NCBI RefSeq assembly: GCF_015062905.1 | Contig: NZ_SUTK01000001.1 | Span: 52,363-116,362, forward strand | Direction: 5' to 3' | Length of the DNA stretch: 64,000 nucleotides | From: Methanobrevibacter thaueri | GTDB lineage: Archaea > Methanobacteriota > Methanobacteria > Methanobacteriales > Methanobacteriaceae | Notes under the pieces: generated by a model | Databases searched by the model: none | What the model saw: the letters and a program-made list of their open reading frames with translations, nothing else | What the model was told of the DNA's origin: nothing | Made by a program: the position numbers and the translations under genes | Part shown: in pieces, positions 52,143 through 60,721 of the stretch | How positions within the stretch are numbered: the stretch's first letter is position 1 | How the letters are laid out: each line of letters begins with the position of its first letter

Positions 52143-53123
52143 TTAATATTTATTCTTTAAGGACTCCTTTACATATCTTTTTATGAATCTGTCAAGGTCA
52201 GGTGAAACTTCACTTTTCTCAGGCCCTAACTGTGTCTTGTCGGTAAATGTTCCTTTCAATTTTCTTCCTGCCCATTTGACTTCCTCTTCAACCCTTTTTC
52301 CGTATTTGGTTCCAAACATTTTGAACAGTGGAAACTTTGTAATTCCATTGGCTCCGCTCAGAATCAGTATTCCAATATTGGCCAGATTGTCAATCCAAGT
52401 TCCGCAGATTATTTCAATATCCGGAAATGCCAGCCTTACTTGAGCAACAACTTGCGCATAGTAAAGGGAAGCAGGCTGGGAGGAATTTGCGTAAACAGTT
52501 TCTTTGTGTGGGTTGAGGGAGTAAAAGATTACCCTGTCAATTTTATGGTCTTTAATATAATCTATGATGTAGTCGACATCATCCAATGTTTCTCCCAATC
52601 CCAGGATTATTGTAATTGCCTTTTTAAATCCCAAATCATCGGCTACGTCCAGCATATTGCTGATGTCCTCTAACTTTTTTGACGGGCAGACTCTGTTGTG
52701 TATTGTGGGATTGGCAACTTCCACGGCACCGGTTATGCCTTTAATTTCTGATCCGAATTCAGCTAAATCATCAGTGATTCCAGTATTCAACCAAACACCA
52801 TCTCCAGTTATGTCTTTTATGGTTGTTGCAATCTCCTTGATTTCCTGTGTGGTGAATGATTCGTACCCTCCTGATAAAAACTCGATATTCCAGTCGAGGC
52901 GTCTGCACATCTCTGCCTCTGCATAGATGTTTGAAACGTTTCTTCTTGCCTTTTTTGGATCTTTTATCTTGTTTTTTTGGGTGGACATATAGCAAAATGC
53001 ACAATCTCCCTTATCGCACCACCAGGATAGGAATACTGCTCGCTCAAGAGTGATTAAATCACCGTGGTTTTTTAAAGTGATTTCATTAGCTTTTTTAATT
53101 AGATCAAAAATGTTAGAGTCCAT
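52143..53123 (-). CDS. Radical SAM protein with a CX4CX2C cluster motif
   Basis: 326 residues. The cluster-binding segment is WWCDKGDCAFCYMST: spacing C-x4-C-x2-C instead of the usual C-x3-C-x2-C, followed by an otherwise normal TIM-barrel (FLSGGYESF glycine motif, TGITDDL, IILGLGETLDDVD). The overall pattern resembles biotin-synthase-type enzymes of methanogens; the reaction is unknown. Start set at ATG 53123, because a TATA box (TTATATAA, about 53147-53154) lies 27 bp upstream and no ribosome binding site is present, indicating a leaderless message; an in-frame start at 53186 lies upstream of that TATA box. Confidence 0.82.
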   Translation of the reverse strand: MDSNIFDLIKKANEITLKNHGDLITLERAVFLSWWCDKGDCAFCYMSTQKNKIKDPKKARRNVSNIYAEAEMCRRLDWNIEFLSGGYESFTTQEIKEIATTIKDITGDGVWLNTGITDDLAEFGSEIKGITGAVEVANPTIHNRVCPSKKLEDISNMLDVADDLGFKKAITIILGLGETLDDVDYIIDYIKDHKIDRVIFYSLNPHKETVYANSSQPASLYYAQVVAQVRLAFPDIEIICGTWIDNLANIGILILSGANGITKFPLFKMFGTKYGKRVEEEVKWAGRKLKGTFTDKTQLGPEKSEVSPDLDRFIKRYVKESLKNKY

Positions 53124-53216
53124 GGTAGTATATTTGTCCTTAAAGTTTATATAATAGTAAGAATTAAAATTAATGTTGTACTTCAATTTCTATAAAAAAA
53201 ATTGAAATAATCAAAA

Positions 53217-53228
53217 CCTTTATATACT
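53217..53228 (+). promoter_or_regulatory. TATA box of the five-tRNA cluster
   Basis: CCTTTATATACT, about 90 bp upstream of the first tRNA. It would yield a leader of roughly 65 nt that RNase P removes. Spacing and composition are the only evidence. Confidence 0.45.
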
Positions 53229-53314
53229 ATGTCTTGCATAGTTATTATTACTGTTTAAAGTCTTTTGATTTTTAATCATGGGCAATATTTGGTTAAGATA
53301 GATGGGTGTCTCAT

Positions 53315-53387
<73 letters not shown>

Positions 53388-53392
53388 CTTTT

Positions 53393-53466
53393 GGGCCCAT
53401 AGCTTAGCCAGGTAGAGCGTCCGGCTCATAACCGGAAGGTCATGGGTTCGAACCCCATTGGGCCCA
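53393..53466 (+). tRNA. tRNA with anticodon CAT: tRNA-Ile2 or elongator tRNA-Met
   Basis: Acceptor GGGCCCA/TGGGCCC, discriminator A, anticodon stem TCCGG/CCGGA around loop CTCATAA, T arm ATGGG-TTCGAAC-CCCAT. It lacks the initiator features (no A1-T72 pair). The GGGCCC acceptor is more like archaeal tRNA-Ile, in which C34 is modified to agmatidine to read AUA; elongator tRNA-Met usually has a GCC-type acceptor. I lean to Ile2, but this is not decided by sequence alone. Confidence 0.88.
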
Positions 53467-53492
53467 TGTTACTAAATTTCATATGTGTATTT

Positions 53493-53567
53493 GCTCCGGT
53501 GGTGTAGTCCGGCCAATCATTTCGGCCTTTCGAGCCGAAGACTCGGGTTCGAATCCCGGCCGGAGCA
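53493..53567 (+). tRNA. tRNA-Glu (anticodon TTC)
   Basis: Acceptor GCTCCGG/CCGGAGC, discriminator A, anticodon stem TCGGC/GCCGA around loop CTTTCGA, T loop TTCGAAT. The anticodon TTC reads GAA/GAG. Third in the cluster. Confidence 0.94.
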
Positions 53568-53623
53568 TTCAAAAAAAATTTGTTAAGATTTTTAATGGTT
53601 TCTACGTATCCTTACTTTTATAA

Positions 53624-53706
53624 GCGGGGGTGCCCGAGAGGCCAAAGGGGACAGGCTTAGGACCTGTTGACGCAGGTCTACCAGGGTTCAAATCCCTGCT
53701 CCCGCA
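53624..53706 (+). tRNA. tRNA-Leu (anticodon TAG)
   Basis: Class II tRNA with a long variable arm. Acceptor GCGGGGG/CTCCCGC, discriminator A, anticodon stem ACAGG/CCTGT around CTTAGGA, T arm CAGGG-TTCAAAT-CCCTG. Length 83, anticodon TAG reads CUA and related codons. Fourth in the cluster. Confidence 0.94.
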
Positions 53707-53740
53707 CTTTAACAATTTTTTTATATAATTTATCATAAAT

Positions 53741-53813
53741 GCCGGGGTAGGGTAGGCGGTCATCCTCCGGGACTGTGGATCCCGGGACTCGGGTTCGAAT
53801 CTCGGCTCCGGCC
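53741..53813 (+). tRNA. tRNA-His (anticodon GTG)
   Basis: Acceptor GCCGGGG/CTCCGGC with discriminator C73, as required for histidine. Anticodon stem CGGGA/TCCCG around loop CTGTGGA, T loop TTCGAAT. The base before the 5' end is T, so the extra G-1 does not seem to be encoded in this alignment. Last of the cluster. Confidence 0.93.
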
Positions 53814-53909
53814 CCATTTATAAAAACTATTTTTTTCAATATTACTTTTCAAATGCTCTCTCATTTAGTTTATATAGGGTTAGTTTTAGATAATTAATTG
53901 AGTGTTATT

Positions 53910-54320
53910 ATGGCAAAAAAAGGTTCTGCTGAAGAAAGGGATTTGGTACATAAATTATGGGAGAGGAATTTTGCTGCAATGAGAGCTCCCGCTTCTGGTG
54001 GTGCGACCAAAAGGCCTTTACCTGATGTTTTAGCTGGAAATGGTAAAATTTATTTGGCTATTGAGGTAAAGACAACCACCAAGGAAAAGATCTACATTGA
54101 AGAAGAGCAAATCACTGCCCTTTGTGAATTTTCAAAAATTTTTGGCGCTAAGCCTTATATTGGAGTCAGATTTAAATATACAAAATGGCTATTTTTGGAA
54201 CCTCAAAATACTCCTAGAACTAGGAACGGAAATTATAGGGTTGAAAAGGATTATGCGCTTGAAAAGGGCTTTGAAATAGATGAAATAGCGGGTATTGACA
54301 AGCAAATGAAATTTGAATAA
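53910..54320 (+). CDS. hjc: Holliday junction resolvase Hjc
   Basis: 136 residues. Archaeal resolvase of the PD-(D/E)XK fold that cuts four-way junctions. Catalytic residues are visible: Glu in AEERDLVHKLWERN, Asp in RPLPDVLAG, and the E-x-K pair in LAIEVKTTTK. The Ser/Gly loop APASGGATKR is typical. ATG 53910 is preferred over the in-frame TTG at 53898, as GAGTG lies between them and the family starts with MAxKGS. It is flanked by tRNA genes on both sides. Confidence 0.95.
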   Translation: MAKKGSAEERDLVHKLWERNFAAMRAPASGGATKRPLPDVLAGNGKIYLAIEVKTTTKEKIYIEEEQITALCEFSKIFGAKPYIGVRFKYTKWLFLEPQNTPRTRNGNYRVEKDYALEKGFEIDEIAGIDKQMKFE

Positions 54321-54329
54321 TTGCAAATA

Positions 54330-54340
54330 TTTATATATTA
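54330..54340 (+). promoter_or_regulatory. TATA box of tRNA-Trp
   Basis: TTTATATATTA lies about 35-40 bp upstream of the tRNA-Trp 5' end, in the 51-bp gap after hjc. Confidence 0.5.
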
Positions 54341-54371
54341 TTAAAATGTAATCTATTACTGTATGTTATGT

Positions 54372-54520
54372 GGGGTTATGGTGTAACCTGGCAGCATCGG
54401 GGACTCCAGTTGTCTTTGAAGAAAATATACGCGTAACTGAACAGTACCTGTTGTGATGAACAATTGGAGTACTGAGGCAAGAGACATCCCCGGATTGGGG
54501 TTCAAATCCCTATGACCCCA
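54372..54520 (+). tRNA. tRNA-Trp (anticodon CCA) with a long intron
   Basis: Exons give acceptor GGGGTTA/TGACCCC with discriminator A, anticodon stem GGGGA/TCCCC and anticodon CCA at 54406-54408; T arm TGGGG-TTCAAAT-CCCTA. An intron of about 76 nt (around 54410-54485) lies just 3' of the anticodon, at the usual archaeal position after base 37. It carries a box C/D guide RNA (next entry). The exact splice sites need the bulge-helix-bulge structure to be drawn and could shift by one or two bases. Confidence 0.93.
54410..54485 (+). ncRNA. Box C/D guide RNA inside the tRNA-Trp intron
   Basis: The intron has box C (TTGAAGA, 54416-54422), D' (CTGA, 54437-54440), C' (GTGATGA, 54453-54459) and D (CTGA, 54472-54475). 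The guide CAATTGGAGT before box D (54461-54470) pairs with ACTCCAGTTG at 54403-54412 of the same transcript. The fifth base before box D (G54467) pairs with C54406, the first anticodon base, so it should direct 2'-O-methylation of C34. This is the known arrangement in euryarchaeal tRNA-Trp introns. The D' guide target is not identified here. Confidence 0.88.
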
Positions 54521-54580
54521 TTTTTATACAAAACTTTTTTTTCAAAACTTTTAATTACTTTCTTGATTATATTATCTTTC

Positions 54581-55186
54581 ATGAGTTCAATTGTTTTTAT
54601 AATAGGTTTTAACTATGATTCAAACTGCTATTTGATTAATGATAATATTTTAGTTGACACTGGCGCTGGTCAAAATAAGGATTATTTATTTTCTAAACTC
54701 CGTGAAAACGGTGTCGAACCTGAAGACATTGAATTAGTTGTGAATACCCATTGCCATTTCGATCATATAGGAGGCAATCAGTTCTTCCCAAATGCAAAGA
54801 TTGCAGTTCATAGGATGGATGCAATCTCAATGAAAAACAAGGATACTTTGGGAACTTCCCTATCAGCATTCGACAATGACGGCAATTCAAGGGTTGACAT
54901 TGAACTGGAAGACGGTGATAAGATTGGGGATTTTGAGGTAATTCACACTCCCGGCCATACAAGCGGCGGAATCTGTCTGTGGGATGGTGAAAATCTAATC
55001 TCAGGTGATACCATATTCGCCGGCGGTGGTGTTGGCAGAATGGATATTGGTGGAGATTACAATGATATGAAAAATAGCGTTGAAAAATTGATGGAATTAG
55101 ATGTTAAAAACATCTATCCCGGTCATGGCCCAATTGTGGAGAACAATGGAAAAAATCATATTAAACTGTCTTATTCATTGCTCTAA
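54581..55186 (+). CDS. Metallo-beta-lactamase-fold hydrolase
   Basis: 201 residues of the MBL superfamily (glyoxalase II-like). Metal-binding motif NTHCHFDHIGG (about residue 65), further His in HTPGHTSGG and YPGHGPIV, and Asp in ISGDTIFAGG. Substrate unknown. ATG 54581 is chosen because longer in-frame starts lie inside or right at the tRNA-Trp gene; a TATA-like stretch about 29 bp upstream would make it leaderless. It ends 12 bp inside the convergent trkA gene. Confidence 0.85.
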   Translation: MSSIVFIIGFNYDSNCYLINDNILVDTGAGQNKDYLFSKLRENGVEPEDIELVVNTHCHFDHIGGNQFFPNAKIAVHRMDAISMKNKDTLGTSLSAFDNDGNSRVDIELEDGDKIGDFEVIHTPGHTSGGICLWDGENLISGDTIFAGGGVGRMDIGGDYNDMKNSVEKLMELDVKNIYPGHGPIVENNGKNHIKLSYSLL

Positions 55187-55825
55187 CTTTTTGGATACCT
55201 GTTTTAAGGCTCCTCTTTTTACAAGAATGGAAACTTTCTCTCCTCTGCTGATTATATTTTCAGGCTGTGGGATAACAAGTTTACCATTTTGATAAGCGGC
55301 AATAATGATGTAGTCCTTTTCCGGAGAAACATCTTTAAAGCGTTTACCGATGAGCTTATCGTTAGTTATTGTCATTTCAATGATTTCGGCATTACCCTCA
55401 CCAAGGGTAGTGATTTTTGAAGCTCTAGGATTCATGACAAATTGTGCCAGGTCTCTTGCGGCACTGATTTCTGGACTTATAACCTTGTCGATTCCCACTT
55501 CTTTAAATGCTTCTTCGTGGTCAGGGTTACTTACACGTGCAACGATGGTTTCAACATCGTATTTCCTAACCAAGATGCATGATAAAAGGTTTGCTTCATC
55601 GTTTCCGGTTGTAGCAATGAAAAAATCGGCGTCTTCAATATTCGCTTCCTCAAGCAGTTTGGAACTGGTTCCGTTTCCATGAATGACCAAAGCATCGAGT
55701 TCTCCTGCAATATCATTGCATAATGTTTCGTCACTTTCGATTAATGTAATGTCTGCTCCTGTATCAATCAATAAATTTGCAAGGGCAAGTCCTACACGGC
55801 CCCCTCCCATTATTATTGCATACAC
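55175..55825 (-). CDS. trkA: Potassium uptake regulatory protein TrkA
   Basis: 216 residues. NAD-binding RCK domain with MGGGRVGLALANLLIDTG (about residues 6-23), Asp/Glu at the end of strand 2 (LIESDE), then a TrkA_C domain from about 135 (IGKRFKDVSPEKDY). It gates the TrkH channel in response to nucleotides. GTG 55825 is the start: GAGG lies seven bases upstream and this gives VYAIIMGGGR, matching the family. It follows trkH by 55 bp and its 3' end overlaps the MBL gene by 12 bp. Confidence 0.93.
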   Translation of the reverse strand: MYAIIMGGGRVGLALANLLIDTGADITLIESDETLCNDIAGELDALVIHGNGTSSKLLEEANIEDADFFIATTGNDEANLLSCILVRKYDVETIVARVSNPDHEEAFKEVGIDKVISPEISAARDLAQFVMNPRASKITTLGEGNAEIIEMTITNDKLIGKRFKDVSPEKDYIIIAAYQNGKLVIPQPENIISRGEKVSILVKRGALKQVSKKLEQ

Positions 55826-55880
55826 AATATCGCCTCTTAAACTATTGATAATCAATATATATTTTATGACAATATAAATA

Positions 55881-57314
55881 TTATCTTTTGAAAATCTCAA
55901 AGGCTGCCCTTAGTGTAATCAGTACAGGGTATATTTCAAGCCTTCCTGTCCACATATCGAATATGCTGACTATCTTAAGTATAGGATCTAATGTATAGTT
56001 GATTATTCCAAGCTCAAGGCCGTTGTTTCCCTGAAGGGTCATTGCTGCAAACAGACTCTTGAACGGATCATAACCGAACAGACAGAACAGTGCCCATGTA
56101 AACATTATGAACATCATATAAAGTGTTATGTAGCTTCCTGCCTGTGCGATTGCCTTTTCGGGAATGGTGTGTCCATGCAATCTGACGGGAACCACTCTTC
56201 CTTCAGGAGACATTATCTCTCTGATGTGGCGATATATTCCTTTAAAGTATGTAATCATACGGACAAGCTTGATTGCACCTACTGTTGAGCCGTTGGATCC
56301 TCCGGTCAACATTAGACACATCAGACATATTATTACGAATGGCGGCCAGTTTGCCATTGTGGTAGGTGATGCCACGCTTGCTCCTGTTGTTGTAATTGCG
56401 GACACGACAGTGAATAACAGGTCGATTGGAACAATGTGTGATACAAAATAAAGCATCAGTGTGACAACTGCAATCACGGATATGATTATCTGAAACTGCA
56501 GGTCTCCAAGCAGGGATTTTCCCCTTGTCTTGATGACTTTATAATGCACCAAAAAGCTTGTGGCTCCCAAAATCATCAGAACAATTGAAATCAAATAGAT
56601 GGCGTCATTATGATAGAATCCCATATTCGCATTTTTGATGCTCATTCCCCCAGTTGAAACAATGTGGAATGTATTGCAGACTGAATCGAAAAGGGGCATT
56701 CCCGCAAGCAGGTATAATATGATTCCGGCAATTGTATAGATGGCATAAATTTCAATGGTTTTTTCCATTGTTGCTTTAATACTTGGCTTGATACGGTCTT
56801 CACGAGCTTCTGAGTGATATAGCTTAGATGAAACTGAGCCCGGTTTTGTCAATACTGCTATGACCATAACCACTACTCCCAATCCACCAACCCATTGTTC
56901 GAAAGCTCTAAAAAATAAGATGCTGTGAGGTAAGATTTCCACGTCCATAAACATGGTGATTCCAGTTCCTGTCAAGGCGGACATGCTTTCAAAGACTCCG
57001 TCGATGATAGGGATATGGGTGCATAATGTAAAGACAAACCCTCCAATGAGGCTTGCCCACATCCATGCGAATGCTGATATCATCATTCCATGTTTGAAAC
57101 GCATTTTTTTGCTTACTTTATCCTCGAAATATGTTAGTGCAAAAACGCCCAATAATATTGAAATCAATCCAGGAATGACAAAACTGAGAATGTCAAATTC
57201 AAAATAAATCAAATCGAAAATTAAAGGTATCAGGCACATCATGCCGATTCCTATCATCAAATATCCTGAATTTCTGGCAACAATTACTAAGTCCGTTTTT
57301 GTAATATATTTCAT
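55881..57314 (-). CDS. trkH: Potassium uptake channel subunit TrkH
   Basis: 477 residues, membrane protein with four pore repeats. The filter loops can be read as ALTGTGITM, STGGMS, TTGASVAS and GNNGLELG. With TrkA, it imports K+. The N-terminus and about ten hydrophobic segments agree with the family. A TATA element around 57337-57347 lies about 28 bp upstream of its ATG, indicating a leaderless message; the same A/T-rich stretch may serve the divergent flippase-like gene. Confidence 0.94.
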   Translation of the reverse strand: MKYITKTDLVIVARNSGYLMIGIGMMCLIPLIFDLIYFEFDILSFVIPGLISILLGVFALTYFEDKVSKKMRFKHGMMISAFAWMWASLIGGFVFTLCTHIPIIDGVFESMSALTGTGITMFMDVEILPHSILFFRAFEQWVGGLGVVVMVIAVLTKPGSVSSKLYHSEAREDRIKPSIKATMEKTIEIYAIYTIAGIILYLLAGMPLFDSVCNTFHIVSTGGMSIKNANMGFYHNDAIYLISIVLMILGATSFLVHYKVIKTRGKSLLGDLQFQIIISVIAVVTLMLYFVSHIVPIDLLFTVVSAITTTGASVASPTTMANWPPFVIICLMCLMLTGGSNGSTVGAIKLVRMITYFKGIYRHIREIMSPEGRVVPVRLHGHTIPEKAIAQAGSYITLYMMFIMFTWALFCLFGYDPFKSLFAAMTLQGNNGLELGIINYTLDPILKIVSIFDMWTGRLEIYPVLITLRAAFEIFKR

Positions 57315-57377
57315 TAATTAAAATTAGAACAAATTTCTATATAAATTTATAAGTAATAAATAAAGAAATTATATTAT

Positions 57378-58430
57378 ATGGATAAAAAAACCGTATTCTT
57401 TTTGGGAGTCAGTTTGGTAATATTGGCAGTGATGCTCTATCTTGTAGGAATAGACCAGGTAATTGCCGCTTTAAAAATTGCCAAATTGGAATTTATCGCT
57501 ATAGCTATAGCGATGCAAGTTTTCACTTATTACCTGTACACTTTGAGATGGAAAATATTGAATAATCTCGTTGACATTGATGTCGGAATAAAAAAATTGC
57601 TCCCTATGGTTTTGGTGGGTCTTGCAGTTAACAATATCACTCCTTCAGGCCGTGGCGGAGGAGAGCCGGTGAGGGCATACCTCTTGTCTCGCGAAGAGAA
57701 TTATCCGATGGAAGAGACCTTCGCAACAGTTGTGGCAGATAGAGCATTGGACACATTTCCTTTTGTTGTGTTGGCGGTATTGACAATTATCGGTATGACT
57801 TTGACATTTAATTTTGACTTATGGTTGCTCATCCTGATGGTTGTTGCAGTAATTGCAATAGTTATAATCCTGATTTTAATCATTTACATGTCCATCAATC
57901 CTAACTTCGGCGCAAGAGTTGACGGTTGGATTATCGGTTTGGTCAGAAGATTCTATAAAAAGAATTCAGATGAATTGGAAGAAAAGATTCATGGAGTCAT
58001 AAGAGGTTTTCAGGACACCATGAAGATGGTAATTTCAAACAAAAACGTATTGTACTATGCATTGCCGTTATCCTTTGTAATTTGGATCTTCGAAATCTTA
58101 AGGGTTTATTTCGTTTTCCTTGCATTCGGAGCATCTGTAAGTCCGGTAATCATTGGTGAAGTCTTTATTTTGGCTTCTCTTGCAGGTATGATTCCGCTTC
58201 TTCCTGGAGGTCTTGGAGCAGTTGACGGAATAATGATTATTTTCTACTCAGCAGCGGGCATAACCGCATCTATCAGTGCGGCCGCTACAGTAATCGAGAG
58301 GCTGATTTCATTCTGGATGGCCACCATTCTCGGTTTGGTTATTCTGCCATATTATGGCTCATCAGTTCTTGATAAGATTTCCTTGGGTTCTTCCGATGAA
58401 ATTGAGGAACATTCTGAAAATGAGGAATAG
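57378..58430 (+). CDS. UPF0104 / flippase-like membrane protein (LPG-synthase TM type)
   Basis: 350 residues with eight hydrophobic helices. Signatures of the family are NNITPSGRGGGEPVRAYLL (about 85-103), VVADRALDTFP (about 115) and AGMIPLLPGGLGAVDG (about 275). The fold is that of the membrane half of lysylphosphatidylglycerol synthases; archaeal members are assumed to flip or modify lipids or polyprenols. No C-terminal synthase domain. It is followed after 11 bp by an acyltransferase, suggesting a shared surface-lipid or glycan role. Confidence 0.85.
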   Translation: MDKKTVFFLGVSLVILAVMLYLVGIDQVIAALKIAKLEFIAIAIAMQVFTYYLYTLRWKILNNLVDIDVGIKKLLPMVLVGLAVNNITPSGRGGGEPVRAYLLSREENYPMEETFATVVADRALDTFPFVVLAVLTIIGMTLTFNFDLWLLILMVVAVIAIVIILILIIYMSINPNFGARVDGWIIGLVRRFYKKNSDELEEKIHGVIRGFQDTMKMVISNKNVLYYALPLSFVIWIFEILRVYFVFLAFGASVSPVIIGEVFILASLAGMIPLLPGGLGAVDGIMIIFYSAAGITASISAAATVIERLISFWMATILGLVILPYYGSSVLDKISLGSSDEIEEHSENEE

Positions 58431-58441
58431 AAGGCTATTTC

Positions 58442-59506
58442 ATGCAAAGCACCAATTCTAAACGAATATTTTACTTTGATGCCATAAGGGCTGTTGCCAT
58501 CTTATGTGTTGTGTTGCTGCATGTAACCGGGCATCTTGGAGAGATAATGAACTATAATATCTCAACCATTCATTCTGCAGATGGTCTTTTTGTGATGTTT
58601 GCAGGCAATTTCTTTAGAATAGGCATCGCTCTCTTCCTGATGCTTTCAGGTGCCCTGCTTTTAGGGCGTGATTGGGATATTAAAAGTTTTTTTTATAAGA
58701 GAATTCCCCGCATTGCAAAACCGTTTATTTTCTGGTCACTCGTATTCAGCATAATTCTGATTTCATCATCATATCTCATTCCAAACATTAATTTTGTAAC
58801 TCAATTCGGTGTTTTGGATATGATTAAGGTATTTATTGATACCTTGATTTGTGTGGCGCCGGGATCTGAAGTCTACTGGTTTTTCTGGATGATGCTTGCG
58901 ATGTATCTGCTGATGCCGATACTCAATAGATGGATTAATGGCACTGATATGCGTAAAGTGGAGTGTTTTCTGATAGTTTGGGCATTATATATTATAGCAG
59001 CTTATTCTTTAATGCTTCCTGTCCCTGAAATTCTGTCATTTTTCATAAGTCCGGTAGGTTTTGTTGTTCTGGGGTATTATCTGAGATACTGTGAAAGAAA
59101 AACCTTCAACAATTCAATCATTGCATCGATTTTAATTGTTGTGCCTTCAATTCTGATGTTCATTTATTCCTATGGCATTATGGGCACTGAAATGATGTTT
59201 GTTTTTCATAGATATTCGATTCCAGTCATGATGGAGGCTATTGGAGTCTTTTGCTTATTCAAAACAACTCCAAGTTTAAATAATCCTCGAAATCAGGTTA
59301 AAAGTGTGGTCTCATCAGTTGCGGTGTGCAGTTATGGGATGTATTTGATTCACAGTCAGATGATTATGGTTACCCGTAGGATATTTCACATGAATTTTGC
59401 ATTTGACTTTATTGTATTTTTCATTGTCGGGTTTATTTTATCATGGCTTGTAATTTATGTTTTGGCAAAAATACCAATTATTGATGATTATATTGGAGTC
59501 AAATGA
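58442..59506 (+). CDS. Acyltransferase family 3 (O-acyltransferase) membrane protein
   Basis: 354 residues, about ten membrane helices. N-terminal FDAIRAVAILCVVLLHVTGH carries the active-site His of the acyltransferase-3 fold; FFYKRIPRIAKPFIFWS is the second conserved block. These enzymes add acetyl or other acyl groups to exported glycans. AGAAGGC precedes the ATG. Cotranscribed with the flippase-like gene. Confidence 0.88.
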   Translation: MQSTNSKRIFYFDAIRAVAILCVVLLHVTGHLGEIMNYNISTIHSADGLFVMFAGNFFRIGIALFLMLSGALLLGRDWDIKSFFYKRIPRIAKPFIFWSLVFSIILISSSYLIPNINFVTQFGVLDMIKVFIDTLICVAPGSEVYWFFWMMLAMYLLMPILNRWINGTDMRKVECFLIVWALYIIAAYSLMLPVPEILSFFISPVGFVVLGYYLRYCERKTFNNSIIASILIVVPSILMFIYSYGIMGTEMMFVFHRYSIPVMMEAIGVFCLFKTTPSLNNPRNQVKSVVSSVAVCSYGMYLIHSQMIMVTRRIFHMNFAFDFIVFFIVGFILSWLVIYVLAKIPIIDDYIGVK

Positions 59507-59625
59507 CTTTTTTTCTGGTTAAATAAATAGTATTTTTCAGTAAAAATAGAAAACTTTATTTTAATATATTATCATAAATTTATTTATCACAAAAAATTAA
59601 ATTTTAAAAAAATTTTGGTGAAAAT

Positions 59626-60510
59626 ATGGAAATTAATGGCGTAGAAATACAAGATACCTTTGCTGAAGGTTTTGGAATTAAAGTATCTAGATTGATTATT
59701 ACTGCAGCTACTAAACATTTAGCTAAAATTGCAGCTACTGAAGCTACCGGATTTGCTACTTCAGTTATCGGATGTCCTGCAGAAGCAGGTATTGACCAAT
59801 ATGTTCCTCCAACTGAATCCCCAGATGGAAGACCAGGTTATGCAATTATGATTTGCCACATGTCCAAAAAAGCTTTAGGCGGACAAATCATGGACAGAAT
59901 CGGACAATGTGTTTTAACCGCTCCTACTGCAGCAGCATTCAATGCTTTAGAAAGTGAAGAATCCTTCCCAACCGGAAAACAACTCAAATTCTTCGGTGAC
60001 GGATTCGAAACTGAAAAAGATGTTGACGGTAAAAAAATGCACGTGATTCCTATCATGTCCGGTGAATTCTTAGTAGAAGATGAAATGGGATGCAAAGACG
60101 GAGTAGCTGGTGGAAACTTCTTCATCATGGCTGACAGTCAAATGTCTTCTATCGTTGCTGCTGAAGCTGCTGTTGATGCTATTCACGCTGTTCCTGGTGT
60201 AATCACTCCTTTCTCTGGTGGTATGGTTGCTTCCGGTTCTAAAACTGGTTCCAAATACTCTTTCATGAGCGCATCCACCAACGAAAAAGAATGTGTAACT
60301 TTAAAAGATCAAGTAGAAACTGAATTACCAGAAAACGTATTCGGTAACATGGAAATCGTTATTGACGGTGTTGACGAAGAAGCTGTCAAAGCTGCTATGA
60401 AAGCAGGTATCGAAGCTGCTTGTCAAGTACCTGGTGTTATCGAAATTGGTGCTGGTAACTACGGCGGAAGCTTAGGTCCTTACCAAATCCACTTACAAGA
60501 ATTATTCTAG
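59626..60510 (+). CDS. ftr: Formylmethanofuran:tetrahydromethanopterin formyltransferase
   Basis: Second step of CO2 reduction to methane: transfers the formyl group from formylmethanofuran to tetrahydromethanopterin. 294 residues, complete; the start MEINGVEIQDTFAEGF and the block AATEATGFATSVIGCPAEAG are highly conserved, as is GIEAACQVPGVIEIGAGNYG at the end. Codon use is strongly biased toward a few A/T-ending and preferred codons, as for highly expressed genes like frh. GGTGAAAAT precedes the ATG. Cytosolic. Flanked by T-rich termination signals. Confidence 0.97.
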   Translation: MEINGVEIQDTFAEGFGIKVSRLIITAATKHLAKIAATEATGFATSVIGCPAEAGIDQYVPPTESPDGRPGYAIMICHMSKKALGGQIMDRIGQCVLTAPTAAAFNALESEESFPTGKQLKFFGDGFETEKDVDGKKMHVIPIMSGEFLVEDEMGCKDGVAGGNFFIMADSQMSSIVAAEAAVDAIHAVPGVITPFSGGMVASGSKTGSKYSFMSASTNEKECVTLKDQVETELPENVFGNMEIVIDGVDEEAVKAAMKAGIEAACQVPGVIEIGAGNYGGSLGPYQIHLQELF

Positions 60511-60721
60511 AGAGTTAAACTCTCTTCTTTTCTCTTTTTTTGTTTTTTTTCTCTAATTGTATAACTTCTATTTTTTTTAAACAATCAAATCAAAACTAAT
60601 ATAAAGTTTCATTGACAGATATAATATTAGCAGATTAAACTGAAAATTTAAACATAAACTCAGTAATTCATTAAATAATAATCAAAAAATTTCAGTTAAA
60701 CAAGTAACTACGGTAATACAT

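Noticed and set aside
54512..54580. N-terminal extension of the metallo-beta-lactamase protein starting within tRNA-Trp
   Set aside because: The extension begins inside the tRNA 3' end and is not needed for the fold; ATG 54581 is a better start.
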